Source of the DNA: Spongilla lacustris
Taxonomy: Eukaryota > Porifera > Demospongiae > Spongillida > Spongillidae
Assembly: GCA_949361645.1 (NCBI GenBank)
Contig: OX442434.1
Coordinates: 5,291,924 to 5,355,923, forward strand
Direction of reading: 5' to 3'
DNA: 64,000 nucleotides
Position numbers and translations under genes: made by a program. The notes beneath the pieces are model-generated. The model did no database searches. It was not told the DNA's origin and saw only the letters and a list, made by a program, of their open reading frames with translations. The stretch's first letter is position 1. Each line of letters opens with the position of its first letter. This document shows, one piece after another, positions 22,250 to 33,674 of this stretch.

Positions 22250-22850
22250 TCATCTGTATCATGATAGTTCACTGGTTATTCTTCTGAAAGTCAGTGGGGA
22301 CCTTCTCTAGAGGTACACTTTTATTTTATTTTATTTTAGTTATACCATTAGTTTGCTTGTTCAACTATTCAAAAGTTCTATATTTCTTCCTGACTGTTTA
22401 TTCTAGTACAGTTTCATCAGTTTCAAGTAGCAAGTCCTGCAGTATCCATATATTCTTCACAAAATGTAGGTTTAAAAATATATATGTGTTCTAAGCACTG
22501 GAGCTTACATCCTGCCGCAGTGTTTTCTCTTTGTTAATAAGTTTGTGTTATCTACTTCATGATAGGCCACTGGTTATTCTTCAGCAAGCACTTCACAAGA
22601 TGTATGTTGTCTATTCATTGTGCATGTATGTACATTGAAAAAAAATGCTAGAGCTCACTTCATCCTAGCTACAAATAAGATATTAAGTTGGTATTATTTC
22701 TGTTATGATAGCTGCAGCTACTCCAGAGTGGTGTGTGTGTGTGGTACATGTGTGTGTGTATGTGTGTGCATGTGTGCACATTTATGTGCGTGTGTGGTAA
22801 TGATTGTGATGCATCATTTTGTCATTACCTCATCTGGATAGGAACCTGCA
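22250..22850 (+). pseudogene. Diverged duplicate of the TRIM-like gene's 3' micro-exon region
   Basis: The block repeats the intron/exon series at 19700-20830, including the shared strings AGTTTGCTTGTTCAA, TTTCTCTTTGTTAATAAG and TGATAGGCCACTGG. Splice-bounded segments at 22268-22312 and 22566-22601 encode TGYSSES and ATGYSSASTSQD, parallel to ATGYSSASTSRF in the gene. The last exon is not preserved. It lies after the stop and polyadenylation signal of the gene, so it is either dead or an alternative 3' end. Confidence 0.6.
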
Positions 22851-22922
22851 TGTGTGTATGTTGTGTGTGTGTGCTAGTAGGGTTATTTTAATTGGAGAGT
22901 TGCACAGAATATGTTTTATAGT

Positions 22923-23158
22923 TGTAGTGTCGCCAATGTACACGTTACACGCGTATTATCAGTAGACTGGATGGTGCAGCCCAATCACGGGCAGCAGGCT
23001 ATATTCAAGAACTGCGTACTCACACAAGCAATACACTTATATAGGAATTCACAGATGGACAGACTGACTGGCAACTATGACGTCATCTATAGAGCATGCA
23101 CAATGACAGACAGAGAAGGACAGAGAGACTAGACATAGTCAACAGTACAATTATTACA
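22923..23158 (-). repeat. 3' LTR of retrotransposon 2
   Basis: This 236-bp repeat is identical by eye to 27069-27304. It is preceded on the element strand by the purine tract at 23159-23172. Confidence 0.95.
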
Positions 23159-23195
23159 TTTCCTCCCTCCTTGCAAAGGCTGCTGCTACAAACGA

Positions 23196-24074
23196 TCAGG
23201 TGGGCGTTGGTCCCTGGTAGACCGACGGAGTGGAACTGGATTTGGGTTCAGGAACTGCCTGGATTACAGCATCAGCTAGAGGTACTGAGATGTCAACCAT
23301 GGGTGGTCTTTCCTCATCTCTTGTTGCAGCCTCCTCCTGAATGTCTGGAAGGTCAACTACTTCATCCTGCTGTGCTGCTGTAGTCTTCTTAGGGACTTGC
23401 GGCTCAGGTGTGGGTGACCGAGCCTTTACATGGTCTGTATGACGACGCACAGCTTGACCATCCTCCAGCTGTATCACCATGGACACAGGACCAGACATAG
23501 CGGTGACCACTCCTGGGACCCACGTGGGAGAACCATGAAAATTACGTGCATACACCAAAAGGTCCAGGTGGGATCGTGGCCGCCGACCCAACAACATCTC
23601 CGCAGGTGAAAGTCCAGTTGTTGTGTGTGGTGTAAGCCGATACTGAAATAGAAATCTGGCCAGCCTTGTATCCAGATCTCCAGTGGTTTTCAAAATGGCC
23701 TCCTTGAAGGTCTGGACCACTCTCTCAGCTTGTCCATTAGATGATGGATGATAAGGAGCACTTCTCACATGCCTGATGCCATTTCTTTTAACAAATGTCT
23801 GGAACTCAGCACTAGTGAATGCGGAACCATTATCTGAAACCATCATTTCTGGTAGACCATGCGTGGCAAAAAGGTTTCTCAATACTTTAATGGCCTGTTG
23901 AGAAGAAGGTGTTGTTACCACAGCTACATCTAACCACTTTGAATGCGCATCCACAACGACCATAAACATTTTTCCCAAAAACGGGCCTGCAAAGTCCAAA
24001 TGAAGTCGAGACCATGGTCTGGCTGGCCACTCCCACGGGTGCAAGGGGGCCACCGCAGGTGCTTTACCATGTTC
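23196..24074 (-). pseudogene. pol, integrase core and tail of retrotransposon 2
   Basis: This frame follows an in-frame TAG at 24075-24077. It contains the integrase catalytic core (RLHLDFAGPFLGKMF, MVSDNGSAFTS, PYHPSSNGQAERVVQ), so Asp, Asp and Glu are all present, then a C-terminal domain (VYARNFHGSPTWVPGVV) and a variable tail. The TAG most simply arose from CAG. Confidence 0.9.
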
Positions 24075-25022
24075 CTAACAAGCTTGACAACCTTTTACTT
24101 TGCCCTCTAAGTCAGCATCAATCCCAGGCCACCAAACAAAACTTCTAGCTAGTCCCTTCATACGCGTGATCCCAGGGTGAGCATCATGCAGAGTACGCAT
24201 CACAGCCTCTCTCCCAGCAGGCGGAATAACTACGCGATGCCCCCACAATACACACCCATCCTGCACGCTTAGCTCGCATTCTCTCTGCTTGTATGGACGA
24301 AAAGTCGCATCGTTACTAGCGTGAGCCTGCCATCCAGTCAAAGCCATGTTTCTGACACGGGACAGAATAGGATCTTTATCCGTCCAGGACTTTATTTCGG
24401 CAGCGGTCACAGGAGAGTCGCCTGTTCTGAGCGTTTCCAACATGAATATGGTGTCCCCGGGCACATCTGCAGTACTCTCACTAAGTGGCAATCTACTGAA
24501 AGCATCGGCATTTGCTTGAGAATCACCAGACTTAAACACAATACGATAATTGTAGGCACTTAAAGTCAACGCCCACCGTTGTATTCTTGATGATGCCATC
24601 GGTGGTACAGGGCGTGTCTCACTGAAGAGATACTGTAGTGGTTTATGATCGGAGTAAATCGTGAAGCTTCTGCCCACAAGGTACTGATGGAACTTTTTAA
24701 CCCCAAAAACGATCGCTAAGCCTTCCTTTTCTATTTGAGAGTATTTGGCTTCGGCAGGTGCTAAGGTACGGGACGCATACGCGATCGGCCTCTCAGATCC
24801 ATCTTTCAGCTGATGAGACAAAACTGCTCCAAGCCCGTAGGGTGAAGCATCACATGAAAGGATTAACTCCTTTTCTGGATCAAAGTGGATCAACAGGCTG
24901 GAGGAGGACAGTTGCTGCTTTGCATGGTTGAACGCCGCATCCTGTTCTGCCTCCCAGCACCAAGCAGCACCCTTCCGGAGCAGCCTATACAGTGGAGCGA
25001 GTATGTCAGCCATGTTGGGCAA
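24075..25022 (-). pseudogene. pol, RNase H and integrase zinc domain of retrotransposon 2
   Basis: The frame resumes one base off the upstream RT frame near 25015. It carries the RT thumb ([15 protein letters not shown]), RNase H ([51 protein letters not shown]) and the start of the integrase HHCC domain ([24 protein letters not shown]) up to the TAG. Confidence 0.9.
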
Positions 25023-27046
25023 AACTTGCCGTAATAATTCAGGAGACCCACAAACGATCTCAGCTGCCCAACGTTCTGAGGTCTCGGAGCATCCTCTATG
25101 GCGCGTTTCTTCCCTTCCGCTGGACGAATGCCATCAGCTGAGATGTGGTGGCCCAGGTACTCAACAGAAGGAGCCATGAAGACGCATTTGGAGAGCTTTA
25201 AGCGTAGTCCATGCTCTTCCAAACGCGACATGACACGATCCAGCGTGTGAAGGTGCTCAGCTTCAGTTGAACCTGAAACGAGAATATCATCCAGATAAAC
25301 AACCACATTGCTTATGTCCCTCAGCAGATTCTCCATTGTCCTTTGAAAAATAGCTGGCGCCGATGCGACACCAAAAGGTAGTCTGTTGTAGCGATAGAGG
25401 CCTTTGTGTGTCGTAATCGTGACGTATTTCTTTGACTCGTCCTCCAGTGCCAACTGTAAATATGCATTTGCAAGGTCCAGCTTCGAGAACATTTTACCCT
25501 TCCCCAGGGATGCCAGCAAATCGTCTATGCGAGGAAGAGGATAACATTCCAGATTAGCTACACGATTGACCGTCAACTTATAATCGCCACACAGCCTTAT
25601 GCTGCCGTCACCTTTCACCACCGGTACAACAGGAGCGGCCCACTCTGAAAATTGTATGGCCTCAATCACCCCTAGTTTCTCGAGCCTCTCCAGCTCCTTT
25701 TCCACCTTCTCCCTGACAGCATATGGAACAGCTCGCGGCTTGAAAAAGAGGGGAGTAGCGGTCTCGTTTACATGGATCTTGACCAGAGTGCCCTTCAGCA
25801 GACCCAACTCATCCTTGAATAGCTCTTTATGCTTGCCCAGTATCTCCTGCAATGTGCTTTGACTGCTGGTATGGAAAATTCCGCGATTTAGACAAGATGA
25901 AAACCGAAACTTACCAATCCAATCTCTCCCCAGGAGGGACGGCCCATCTCCCCCAATTACCAGTAAGCCCAGATTGGCTTCTTGTTTCTGGTAACGCACC
26001 TGCACTGAAATTCGTCCCAGAATTCGCAGTCTTTCACCAGTATAGGTACGGAGCAACGCATTGGTGTGTTTCAAGGGAGGTCTCTCGTTGCATTTTTCTT
26101 TCCAAAGCGTCTTGTAGGTGACCTCGCTGATAACCGACGCGGCCGCACCTGTATCAACTTCCATTTCAAGACTAGCCTTATTAATCTCCATTGGAACTCT
26201 GAACGGCGCTAAGGAAACATCGCTCACGTTGAACAAGGTATACATGTCTTCCACGTCCTCGTCTTTCTCTAACGGCTCTGCGAGCAGATTTGTCGACTGT
26301 TTTCCAGCTCTATTACCGAACTGTTTTTTAACTGTTTGTTCCTTGCTGCGGCACGTTCTTGCCAGATGCCCCTTTTCACCGCATTTGTGGCACTCCACAG
26401 ACCTGAAACGACATTTTGAAGCACTGTGCCTACCTCCGCAACGGAAACAAGGAGTAGGATGGTCGGCCTTCTGATCAGCTGTCGCCCTCCTTGGTTCCAG
26501 AGCGTTGACTGATGTACCCGCCCTTGAAATATCTTGTGAACTTTTCTCGGCGAGCTCGGCCGCCTGCGCCAGCTCGAACGCTTTCGTGAATGTTAGCTTC
26601 GGTTCGGCGAAAAGCCTGCGTTGGACTCGAACATCACGTAACCCGCACACCAACCTATCCCGTAACATCTCGTCTAGTGAACCCCCAAACTCACAGTACT
26701 CGGAGAGACGGCGAAGCTCAGCGACAAACTGCCCCACTGTCTCAGTCTCTTTTTGGAAACGAGAGTTGAAATAAAACCGTCGCACGATACACGAAGATGG
26801 TGGTGTCAAATGGTCACGAACCAACTTCACAATTTCTTCGAAAGTCTTGTCGGCCGGCTTTTCGGGAGACACCAGGCTGCGAACCAGCTGATATATGTGA
26901 GCTCCACAGACGCTGAGCAAGATAGCGCGACGTTTCTCGTCCGTCTTGACGTCGTTTGCAGTGAAGTAGTGCATCAGCCGCTCGCAGTATGCCGGCCATT
27001 CTTCCGCATCTTCATTGAACTGACCCACCGCGCCGTGGACTGCCAT
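24995..27046 (-). pseudogene. gag-pro-RT of retrotransposon 2
   Basis: The Gag start is the ATG ending at 27046, 22 bases inside the LTR, not the in-frame ATG within the LTR. Gag includes FNEDAEEWPAYCERLMHYF and two knuckles (CFRCGGRHSASKC, CHKCGEKGHLARTC). The protease has EVDTGAAASVI. RT motifs are RLCGDYKLTVNRV, SKLDLANAYLQL, LPFGVASAPAIFQRTM and YLDDILVSG. A one-base frameshift after NYYGKF separates it from the remaining polymerase. Confidence 0.92.
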
Positions 27047-27049
27047 GTG

Positions 27050-27067
27050 TTTTTGCCCTCGTCGCCA
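27050..27067 (-). other. Primer-binding site of retrotransposon 2 (tRNA-Ser-like)
   Basis: The element strand reads TGGCGACGAGGGC just inside the 5' LTR. It is complementary, with one mismatch, to the CCTCGTCGCCA end of animal tRNA-Ser(GCU). Confidence 0.7.
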
Positions 27068-27068
27068 A

Positions 27069-27304
27069 TGTAGTGTCGCCAATGTACACGTTACACGCGT
27101 ATTATCAGTAGACTGGATGGTGCAGCCCAATCACGGGCAGCAGGCTATATTCAAGAACTGCGTACTCACACAAGCAATACACTTATATAGGAATTCACAG
27201 ATGGACAGACTGACTGGCAACTATGACGTCATCTATAGAGCATGCACAATGACAGACAGAGAAGGACAGAGAGACTAGACATAGTCAACAGTACAATTAT
27301 TACA
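27069..27304 (-). repeat. 5' LTR of retrotransposon 2
   Basis: This is the 236-bp partner of 22923-23158, flanked outside by ATAGT. Confidence 0.95.
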
Positions 27305-27599
27305 ATAGTTGACAGTTTCAGCTCAGAATGCCTACGTTTCTCCAGTTGCTGCCACTGTTGATGGAGTACATTACAAAAGTGTGACCACTAAATTAATTAC
27401 CATTTGCTTTTGTTTTTTTTTTTAATGGTTATGTGCAATAAATGTAAAATAATACTTAATTAATTGTCACTGTCCTCAAAAACAAGGCAGTCATTGCTAG
27501 CAAAGGTGCCCAGGACTGAGACAGAGTGAGGTGTTGAAGTAGATAGGAGAAGGGCTGCACTTACTATGACACCTTACGAACACGACAAGCAAGAATGAA

Positions 27600-28560
27600 A
27601 GAGTCTGTTTTCCAAACACACCCGATGTTTCTATGACAACTGGAGCAAACAGATACATATTGGGGTCCATATTTGAATATTTGTCAGATTTCCTTCTCTC
27701 AGCACTGCCCCTGCCCCTGTCTCCTGTGATGCAACTCTGCTATAAGAAGGTGCATAGGTGTCCACACATGTTGCATCCCATACAAGAAGTTTTCCACATT
27801 TCCATGGAACCAAGGTAGTACCATCTGGCCTCTTACCATCAGAACGAGAGATTCCACTGGGTTCAAGTCGTGATGGAATTAGAGAGCCCCTAAGGCCCTG
27901 TGGATGATATCATTCAAAGAACTATGACGGTGATAAAACTTTGGCTTCGGACACAACTAAGGCCATGGGTGGCAAAGGCAGTGACCTCACAACCACAGTG
28001 ATGTCAACAATGTGGTTTACAAAATGCCAAGCCAAGACGGAGGCTGATAGCAATCTGAAAGGTGGAGTCATCCATTCGGAGACCCAATGAAGACAATGGC
28101 AATGCATTAAGCCAAAGGCCTGATACTTCAGCAAAAGCTGCTAGAAGGCGACTTTTGGATGTCTCATTTGTTGCCAAGTTCAATAAATTCTCTTGATGGC
28201 TAGGATTGTTGGTATGTCCCATGACTTTTGGTGATAGGAAGTAATACCTTCTGGAGGAGATTGGTTACAGCTGTTGGTCCATAAGGCAAGAGCTACCTGA
28301 AAACTGTGTAAATCAGTATCACTGAACTGTGGGGGAAGAATTTGATGGACTAGAGTGGAGGAGGCAGCAGCAGAAGCCAAGAAGGCAGAAGGTGCCAGCT
28401 GCACAGCACTCTGAATTCCGAGACCACCATGCCTTACTGGAAGAACAGCTTGAGTCCATGCAGAATGATCATTGGAGATGTGGATATTGAAGGTATTGCA
28501 CATAATTGTTTAAGAACAGCGTCATACTGCTGAAGTTGTGGTGATAAGAACCATTTGTTT
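27600..28560 (-). pseudogene. Decayed non-LTR retrotransposon: end of RT, CCHC and restriction-like endonuclease
   Basis: Read on the minus strand in several frames: AVLPVRHGGLGIQSAVQLAP and SAFLASAAASS (after the RT thumb), WLNALPLSSLGLRMDDSTFQ, a zinc-finger relic (CGCEVTAFATHGLSC), and then [20 protein letters not shown] followed by [14 protein letters not shown]. The string RPD followed about 17 residues later by D in a hydrophobic strand matches the restriction-like endonuclease of early-branching, RLE-type non-LTR elements (R2/NeSL/CRE relatives). At least two frameshifts and stops separate the parts, so it is an old 3' fragment. Confidence 0.6.
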
Positions 28561-28601
28561 TTATATAGTTTGTGTCCCCTTTATGATTATGATTACCCCC
28601 A

Positions 28602-28620
28602 CCCCCCCCCCCCCCCCCCC
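28602..28620. repeat. Poly(C) tract
   Basis: An uninterrupted run of 19 C follows the shorter ACCCCCA. Confidence 0.9.
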
Positions 28621-28899
28621 ATATGTGATAAGATTCTTAAAAAAACTCTGACATAATGATAATTGTGAATTATCATAGTTCGTACAGCTGTAATACAGAG
28701 AACTGCTTTTATGCAATATAAAGCTGCACACTAGCTAGATTAAACTGGTGTGTCTGTAAATAACTTTCAGTGCTAATTACTTTCTAATTTCTTCTTGTAT
28801 GTTTAATTGTATTTGTTCTTTACAGTTTGGTCTTAACATATGTCTGTACCTCGTTTGAAACGACTGGAATAGAACAGGTATTCAAACATACATACAGCT

Positions 28900-29275
28900 G
28901 CATAGTAAGTGATGAAGTCATGGAGGAACTCACAAGGCTTGGTTTTAATTTTGTGTCTGTTCTAAGCACTGGAGCTCACATCATGCAACAGTGGTTTCTC
29001 TTTGTTAATAAGTTGTAAGTTAGAAGTTTATCTATTTCATGATGTAAAAAAATGCAAAGAGCATACAAATATGATATTTCAAGAAGGCTTGTACTGCAGG
29101 AATGGTTGTGCAAAGTGTGATGATTGTGATGAATTTATGCCTCAGCTTAACAGGGATACTCAGACAGATAGGAACCCTTGGAACCCTCAAATGGATTATA
29201 TAGGAACAGTGTTGCACCATATAACAAGAGACAATAGCCATGAAAGTGGAAGAATCCTCTTGAAAGTGTGACTAC
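28900..29275 (+). pseudogene. Third, partial copy of the TRIM-like 3' region
   Basis: The intron string TCTAAGCACTGGAGCTCACA and TTTCTCTTTGTTAATAAG recur here. A downstream open segment (about 29140-29271) encodes RDTQTDRNPWNPQMDY, similar in spacing to the TPQ-repeat last exon of the TRIM-like gene. It is separated from the other copies by the LTR element and the non-LTR fragment. Confidence 0.45.
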
Positions 29276-29722
29276 TGTAACTTTTACTTTGTTGGAATGA
29301 TATCATTCTGATTATAACTTGTAATTTTTTTAAATACAAAGCATAGCATGCAAGTGAGCACAAAACATTTTAAGTGGACTCGCTAAATCTTGTCAGCACA
29401 AAAGCTCTAATGAACCTAACTAAGCTGGCCAGCTGGTGAGACATGAGGTACTGTAAGTAAGCTTTCCTCAGATGGGCCTAGGGAGGAGGATATAATAGCG
29501 AAAATGAAACTGGTCAGTAAGGACACACATTGGCCTACCTCAGAGAAAATGTTTGCAGGATGTGGATGTTTGGGACACTTTTCAAGCTATTTGTGTAGAC
29601 AAAGGAGTGTGTGTGTGTGTGTGTGTATGTGTGTGTGTGTTTGTGTGTGTGTGTGTTGGTGTGTGTGTGTGTGTTGTAAATTAAAATTAAGTCATATACA
29701 CGTACATCATTCACATGTATTT
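29276..29722. other. Intergenic stretch with (TG)n tract
   Basis: No gene seen. An interrupted TG repeat occupies 29609-29671. Confidence 0.6.
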
Positions 29723-32700
29723 TTAATGTACCGTTTGGAAAAACTGTTTCACAACACCAATCAAGGCAGGATGGTGAGTGATGCTAAGCTTTTCATGAGT
29801 GGCAACCAGGCCACAGGAGGTAAGAACATCTCTGCAAAGAAGGAAAGATGGATGCCCACATGCAGAATAGCTGCTATGCGTGTCACCTTGGCAATGTAAA
29901 CAGCTGGGTTGGGTACGGCCTCTGGCTATTAATGAAGGCAAGATTCCTCCATAGGGCATCGCAGAAGTCCAACACAATGGTGTTAAATATCACAGTGAGC
30001 TGGTGGTCCCGCTCTGACTGAAGGGACAAAGAGAGTCATTAGCCTCAACTATAGCTAGAGAGAAGGTACACACTTGTGATAGCTTTGACATAGCCTCCTT
30101 ATACCTACAACAGGTAAGGTGTGGGGGGGGGGGGGGGGGGGGGGGTTAGGAGTCAGACATGTGATGTGGGGCCTGTGTACCTAATAAGACATCCACACAT
30201 CCTGGACAGAGGGACAACATTGGCACTTAGGAGGCTTCTGTACACCAAAGGAACTTGTGGCAAAATGAGAACAGGAACTTTGTATTCGTCAGCCAATCCA
30301 CAGAGCTAGGGGACAGAAGACCAGTTGTCATACATCTACCATTGAATAAATGGTTGTACCAATTCACACAAGGAAAGTGCAGCATGCTGCAGCAGTGGGG
30401 AATCATTCTCATCCTGTGGTAGGGAAGGGGACCAGGGTATATGTACATAGGCCAGTGCCCCACATTCTCCAATGGTACCTGCAGTCCAAGTACTGCCAGT
30501 CTGCCAGCATAGTTTGCAAATCTCTTAATGCTTTCAGCAGCATCAAACTGTGCATCAATAACGTTTCCGTGGTACCACACTGGAAACACAGCAGAGATCC
30601 TACATATGGGACAACAACTTGAGAGCAACTCTAAACCAGACACACTTATAATAACATCACACTAGGCCATTTCATCACCATTACATCACACTAGGCCATT
30701 ACATCATCATTGCATCACCTCTAGGCTATTACACACCTGTGATCACCACCATCACATAATCTTCTCCATCTGCTCCACTCCAGTGTGGCCATTTTTCTCA
30801 AGAGTTCAATCAAGGACACCAAACAGTCATACTACACACACATCCACACACGTACATACAAACACACACATGCGCAGATATACAGACAGATATGTACATA
30901 TATATCAAGCAGAGTTACATGCACAAAAGTGGGCTGCTTACTTTAAAATCAATTCCTTCTTTCCTGAAAAATGCTTCAAGAGGACCCAGAACAGTGGAAT
31001 GCAAGTCTACACAGGCATGAGGGGGGGAGGGAGGAGGGTGGGGGGTATGCAGGCAGAAGGTATGGGGAGATCACTATTAACTAGCTCAACACATGCACCG
31101 AAACTAAATTCTTCATACCCTCTTTATATCTACCTCATGCCCCCCTCAGTGTAGCTGACTAATCATTCTACGTTTTGATCATCATCAAAATTCGAACATT
31201 ACCTACCTTTAAAAGGCTTCAGTGGCAGGAAGGGTACCAGGTCCAGCACTGCCTTCTGGTGAGTCTTTCCATCCCAAACTTTTAGGAATGCCTCCAGGAA
31301 GCCTTCAACAATGGGGATCGGCTCCTAACAATAAAGATAAAAAGGTAACTGGCTAACTAACTTGCACATCACAAAAGCTCACACAAAGGAACTCTCCAAG
31401 TTCTACAAGCCAGGTCATGAGGTGACCAAGATGGCAGCACGGCTCTCCAGGCACATATCTGCTGACCTCTTGAAGACAAGGGAGCCCAAAACAAAAATAA
31501 AATAAATAAAATAAAATAAAATCTCCTACCCATATGAAACCCACCATATCCCAGGGACAGCTGAAGCCACTGCATCAAGTGGACAGCAGCTGTGGCGTCC
31601 ACATCAACGGAGAAGGCAAGCTTCAAAAGGTCCGACTTCAGGATCAATCCCACTCGAGCTGGCAGCTACCATATAAGGGCAGTGACAGCCACAGAACCAT
31701 ATAAGGAATCTGGTCATTACCACTGTGTGGCCAATGTTGGCACAGAGTTCTTCAATGGACCTTGGCTGAGTGGTGGCTGGGACAGAGGTGGGCTGACCAG
31801 CACCACTGACGGCCTCCACGGAGGGAACATCTGCTGTTGTTCTGGCACACTTAGCAGCCTGAAGTAGGCAAAAGGTCCAAGTGTGGCAGTATGGGGAGCC
31901 CCCTCCCCCTCCCATGTCTTACTGGTGGGCCGATGTCTTCTTGTTGAAGGGAGTGCTCCAATGGGCTGCACGTAGCCTCAGTGGTCTAGGTGGGCTTTAC
32001 TATGGTCTCCGTGACAACAAGCTACACAACTGGTCCATACCTGTTTGTGTTGGATCTTTTCCATCAGCAGAGTGTCGAAATGCTGAGAATACAATACCTG
32101 TGGCCACAAGCAAGGTGCAGGTAGTCGTAGAAACAAAGTGACCAAGGACCTTGACTATGCTACAAAAGCCTGTTAGTGCCACGAAATGCCTCTCCTTTCC
32201 CACTGGATTATCTATGTAAGGCTCATTTGTACAAGGTAATTTGGGCTGCAAAAAAAATGCTATTTTTTTGCTGTAAAATTGCTCCTTCCCTCTTTTCACC
32301 CTCCACAAACAATAATCAGTCAAGTCACTAAATAGCCATGATCACACAACTAGACATGATCACATGATCACATACTCAGTCATGATTACATAAGTAGTCA
32401 TGATCACATGATCACACAACTAGTCATGATCACATAACTGATAAGGTATTAAAGGTTACTGTGGTGACAATGTGATAGGATATTATTGATATGTGCCCAC
32501 CTACCTTGACTGGTGGTACAGCGGTTGTGATGAGGTGGGGACAGTACAACTTGTAGATGCTGAGCAGTTCAAGCAGTGAAGCATCTATACCCTAAGTGAT
32601 GAGTGATGACATCACCCAGTGATGACAACACCCAGTGATGACATCACCCTGAGTGATGACATCCCATTTCATGCACGCACATGCTCCACCTACACTGGAG

Positions 32701-33071
32701 GCCAATAGTTGGTGGTACAGCTGTAGCAACTTGTGTGCCCTGTACTCAGTGACTAAAAGGGAAGGAGTTAGGTACGGCTCAAGTGAGCAGCACACACACA
32801 CACCATCAAGCCTTCTCGTCAGGTAGCAGAGAAACTGGCACACAATCGGTCTCTACATATACATAGGAAAAGGTTAATAATGAAGATATGTACACACCTT
32901 CACTAGTACATATTGATATAGTTTGTATACCCACCCCAGAAGTAGTTATAGTTATCAAAAGAATCGCCATGGTGAACATGCAGGACAACTCAAAGAGAAC
33001 ATTTTCAAACAAGTGCCTTAAATTGCTGCCTCCCCAGTCATAAAAAGGTTGTGTGTGCATGTGTGTGTGTG

Positions 33072-33137
<66 letters not shown>

Positions 33138-33674
33138 TTGTGTGTAACATACACTTACCAAATAATCATAGTCAATGAAGAAGAAGACTGCATTGTACAC
33201 GGCATACAGAGGTGCATGGCTGTCAACAAGGTAATACACATCCACCATCCATTTGAACAGCAGCTGCTGCAGAGAAGGCTGGAGGGCGCCCATGCAGCCT
33301 AGCACCCTGAGCACAGCCAAATATGGCACCCGTGTCCTTGGAACCAAACATGATATAACTCTAGCTCTTGTCTGTTCATCTAGATACAAGCGGAAGGTTT
33401 ACTAATTTATAAACAAGCAGGTGAGGATTGCGGATTAGCAGATCAATATCAAGTAGGCCTAGGCCTATGACGCTTATTTACGCACTTAACTGCCACCATA
33501 CTTCCCCGCGACGTAGCCTACAAGAGTGATAAGCGTAGTTGGGTCCAGTCCATCTCGCTTTGCTGCCTTCTCTACCATTAGCACAGCTTCGTCGACTACT
33601 GTCTGCTGGTGTCTACCCGCTATTGTGAAACGAAACAAGCGATCGAGCAACGAAGGGGTAGAAACACCGCATAG
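29723..33674 (-). CDS. CENPI: Centromere protein I (CENP-I/Mis6), nearly complete
   Basis: Sixteen exons join with consistent phase (546 residues): 33497-33674, 33159-33379, 32804-32852, 32694-32752, 32505-32591, 32041-32082, 31923-31976, 31721-31858, 31545-31665, 31383-31468, 31207-31324, 30942-31006, 30750-30831, 30479-30579, 29887-30017 and 29723-29831. Conserved CENP-I stretches include LMVEKAAKRDGLDPTTLITL, LLFKWMVDVYYLVD, VCQFLCYLTRRLD, LLELLSIYKLYCPHLI, LMQWLQLSLGY, VEGFLEAFLKVWDGK and ESIKRFANYAGRLAVLGL. CENP-I is a helical-repeat subunit of the constitutive centromere-associated network at the inner kinetochore. The first coding exon was not found; exon 33497-33674 begins after an acceptor at 33675-33676. 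The last exon ends VVKQFFQTVH and the stop overlaps ATTAAA (29722-29727). The C-terminus is shorter than in vertebrates. Confidence 0.88.
30123..30145. repeat. Poly(G) tract in a CENPI intron
   Basis: An uninterrupted run of about 23 G lies between the last two large CENPI exons (29887-30017 and 30479-30579). Confidence 0.9.
32338..32446. repeat. Short tandem repeat of ATGATCACA type in a CENPI intron
   Basis: The string CATGATCACATGATCACA and variants with CAACTAG recur several times. The 8-mer TGATCA core is palindromic. Confidence 0.8.
32592..32665. repeat. 18-bp repeat (AGTGATGACATCACCC) beside a CENPI 3' splice site
   Basis: Four imperfect units lie directly upstream (in transcript sense) of the exon 32505-32591. 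The unit includes the near-palindrome GTGATGACATCAC. Confidence 0.8.
33045..33145. repeat. (TG)n microsatellite in a CENPI intron
   Basis: A long TG tract ends about 14 bases from the donor of exon 33159-33379. Confidence 0.95.

Larger units (their letters stand above)
22923..27304 (-). mobile_element. Ty3/gypsy LTR retrotransposon 2 (Mag-like)
   Basis: LTRs of 236 bp at 22923-23158 and 27069-27304 appear identical and start TG and end CA. The 5-bp target duplication ATAGT (22918-22922 and 27305-27309) is perfect. A purine tract (GGAGGGAGGAAA) abuts the 3' LTR and a tRNA-Ser-like primer site follows the 5' LTR. Gag with two CCHC knuckles, protease, RT, RNase H and integrase follow in order on the minus strand. 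The Gag type and tRNA-Ser primer suggest the Mag lineage. Only one frameshift and one premature stop disable it. Confidence 0.95.

Noticed and set aside
27047..27130. Upstream in-frame Gag start within the 5' LTR of retrotransposon 2
   Set aside because: It would place the initiator before the primer-binding site. The ATG ending at 27046 is the sensible start.
29723..29831. Alternative frame of the last CENPI exon (MFLPPVAWLPLMKSLASL)
   Set aside because: It looked CENP-I-like, but the intron phase of the preceding exon only fits the frame ending VVKQFFQTVH.
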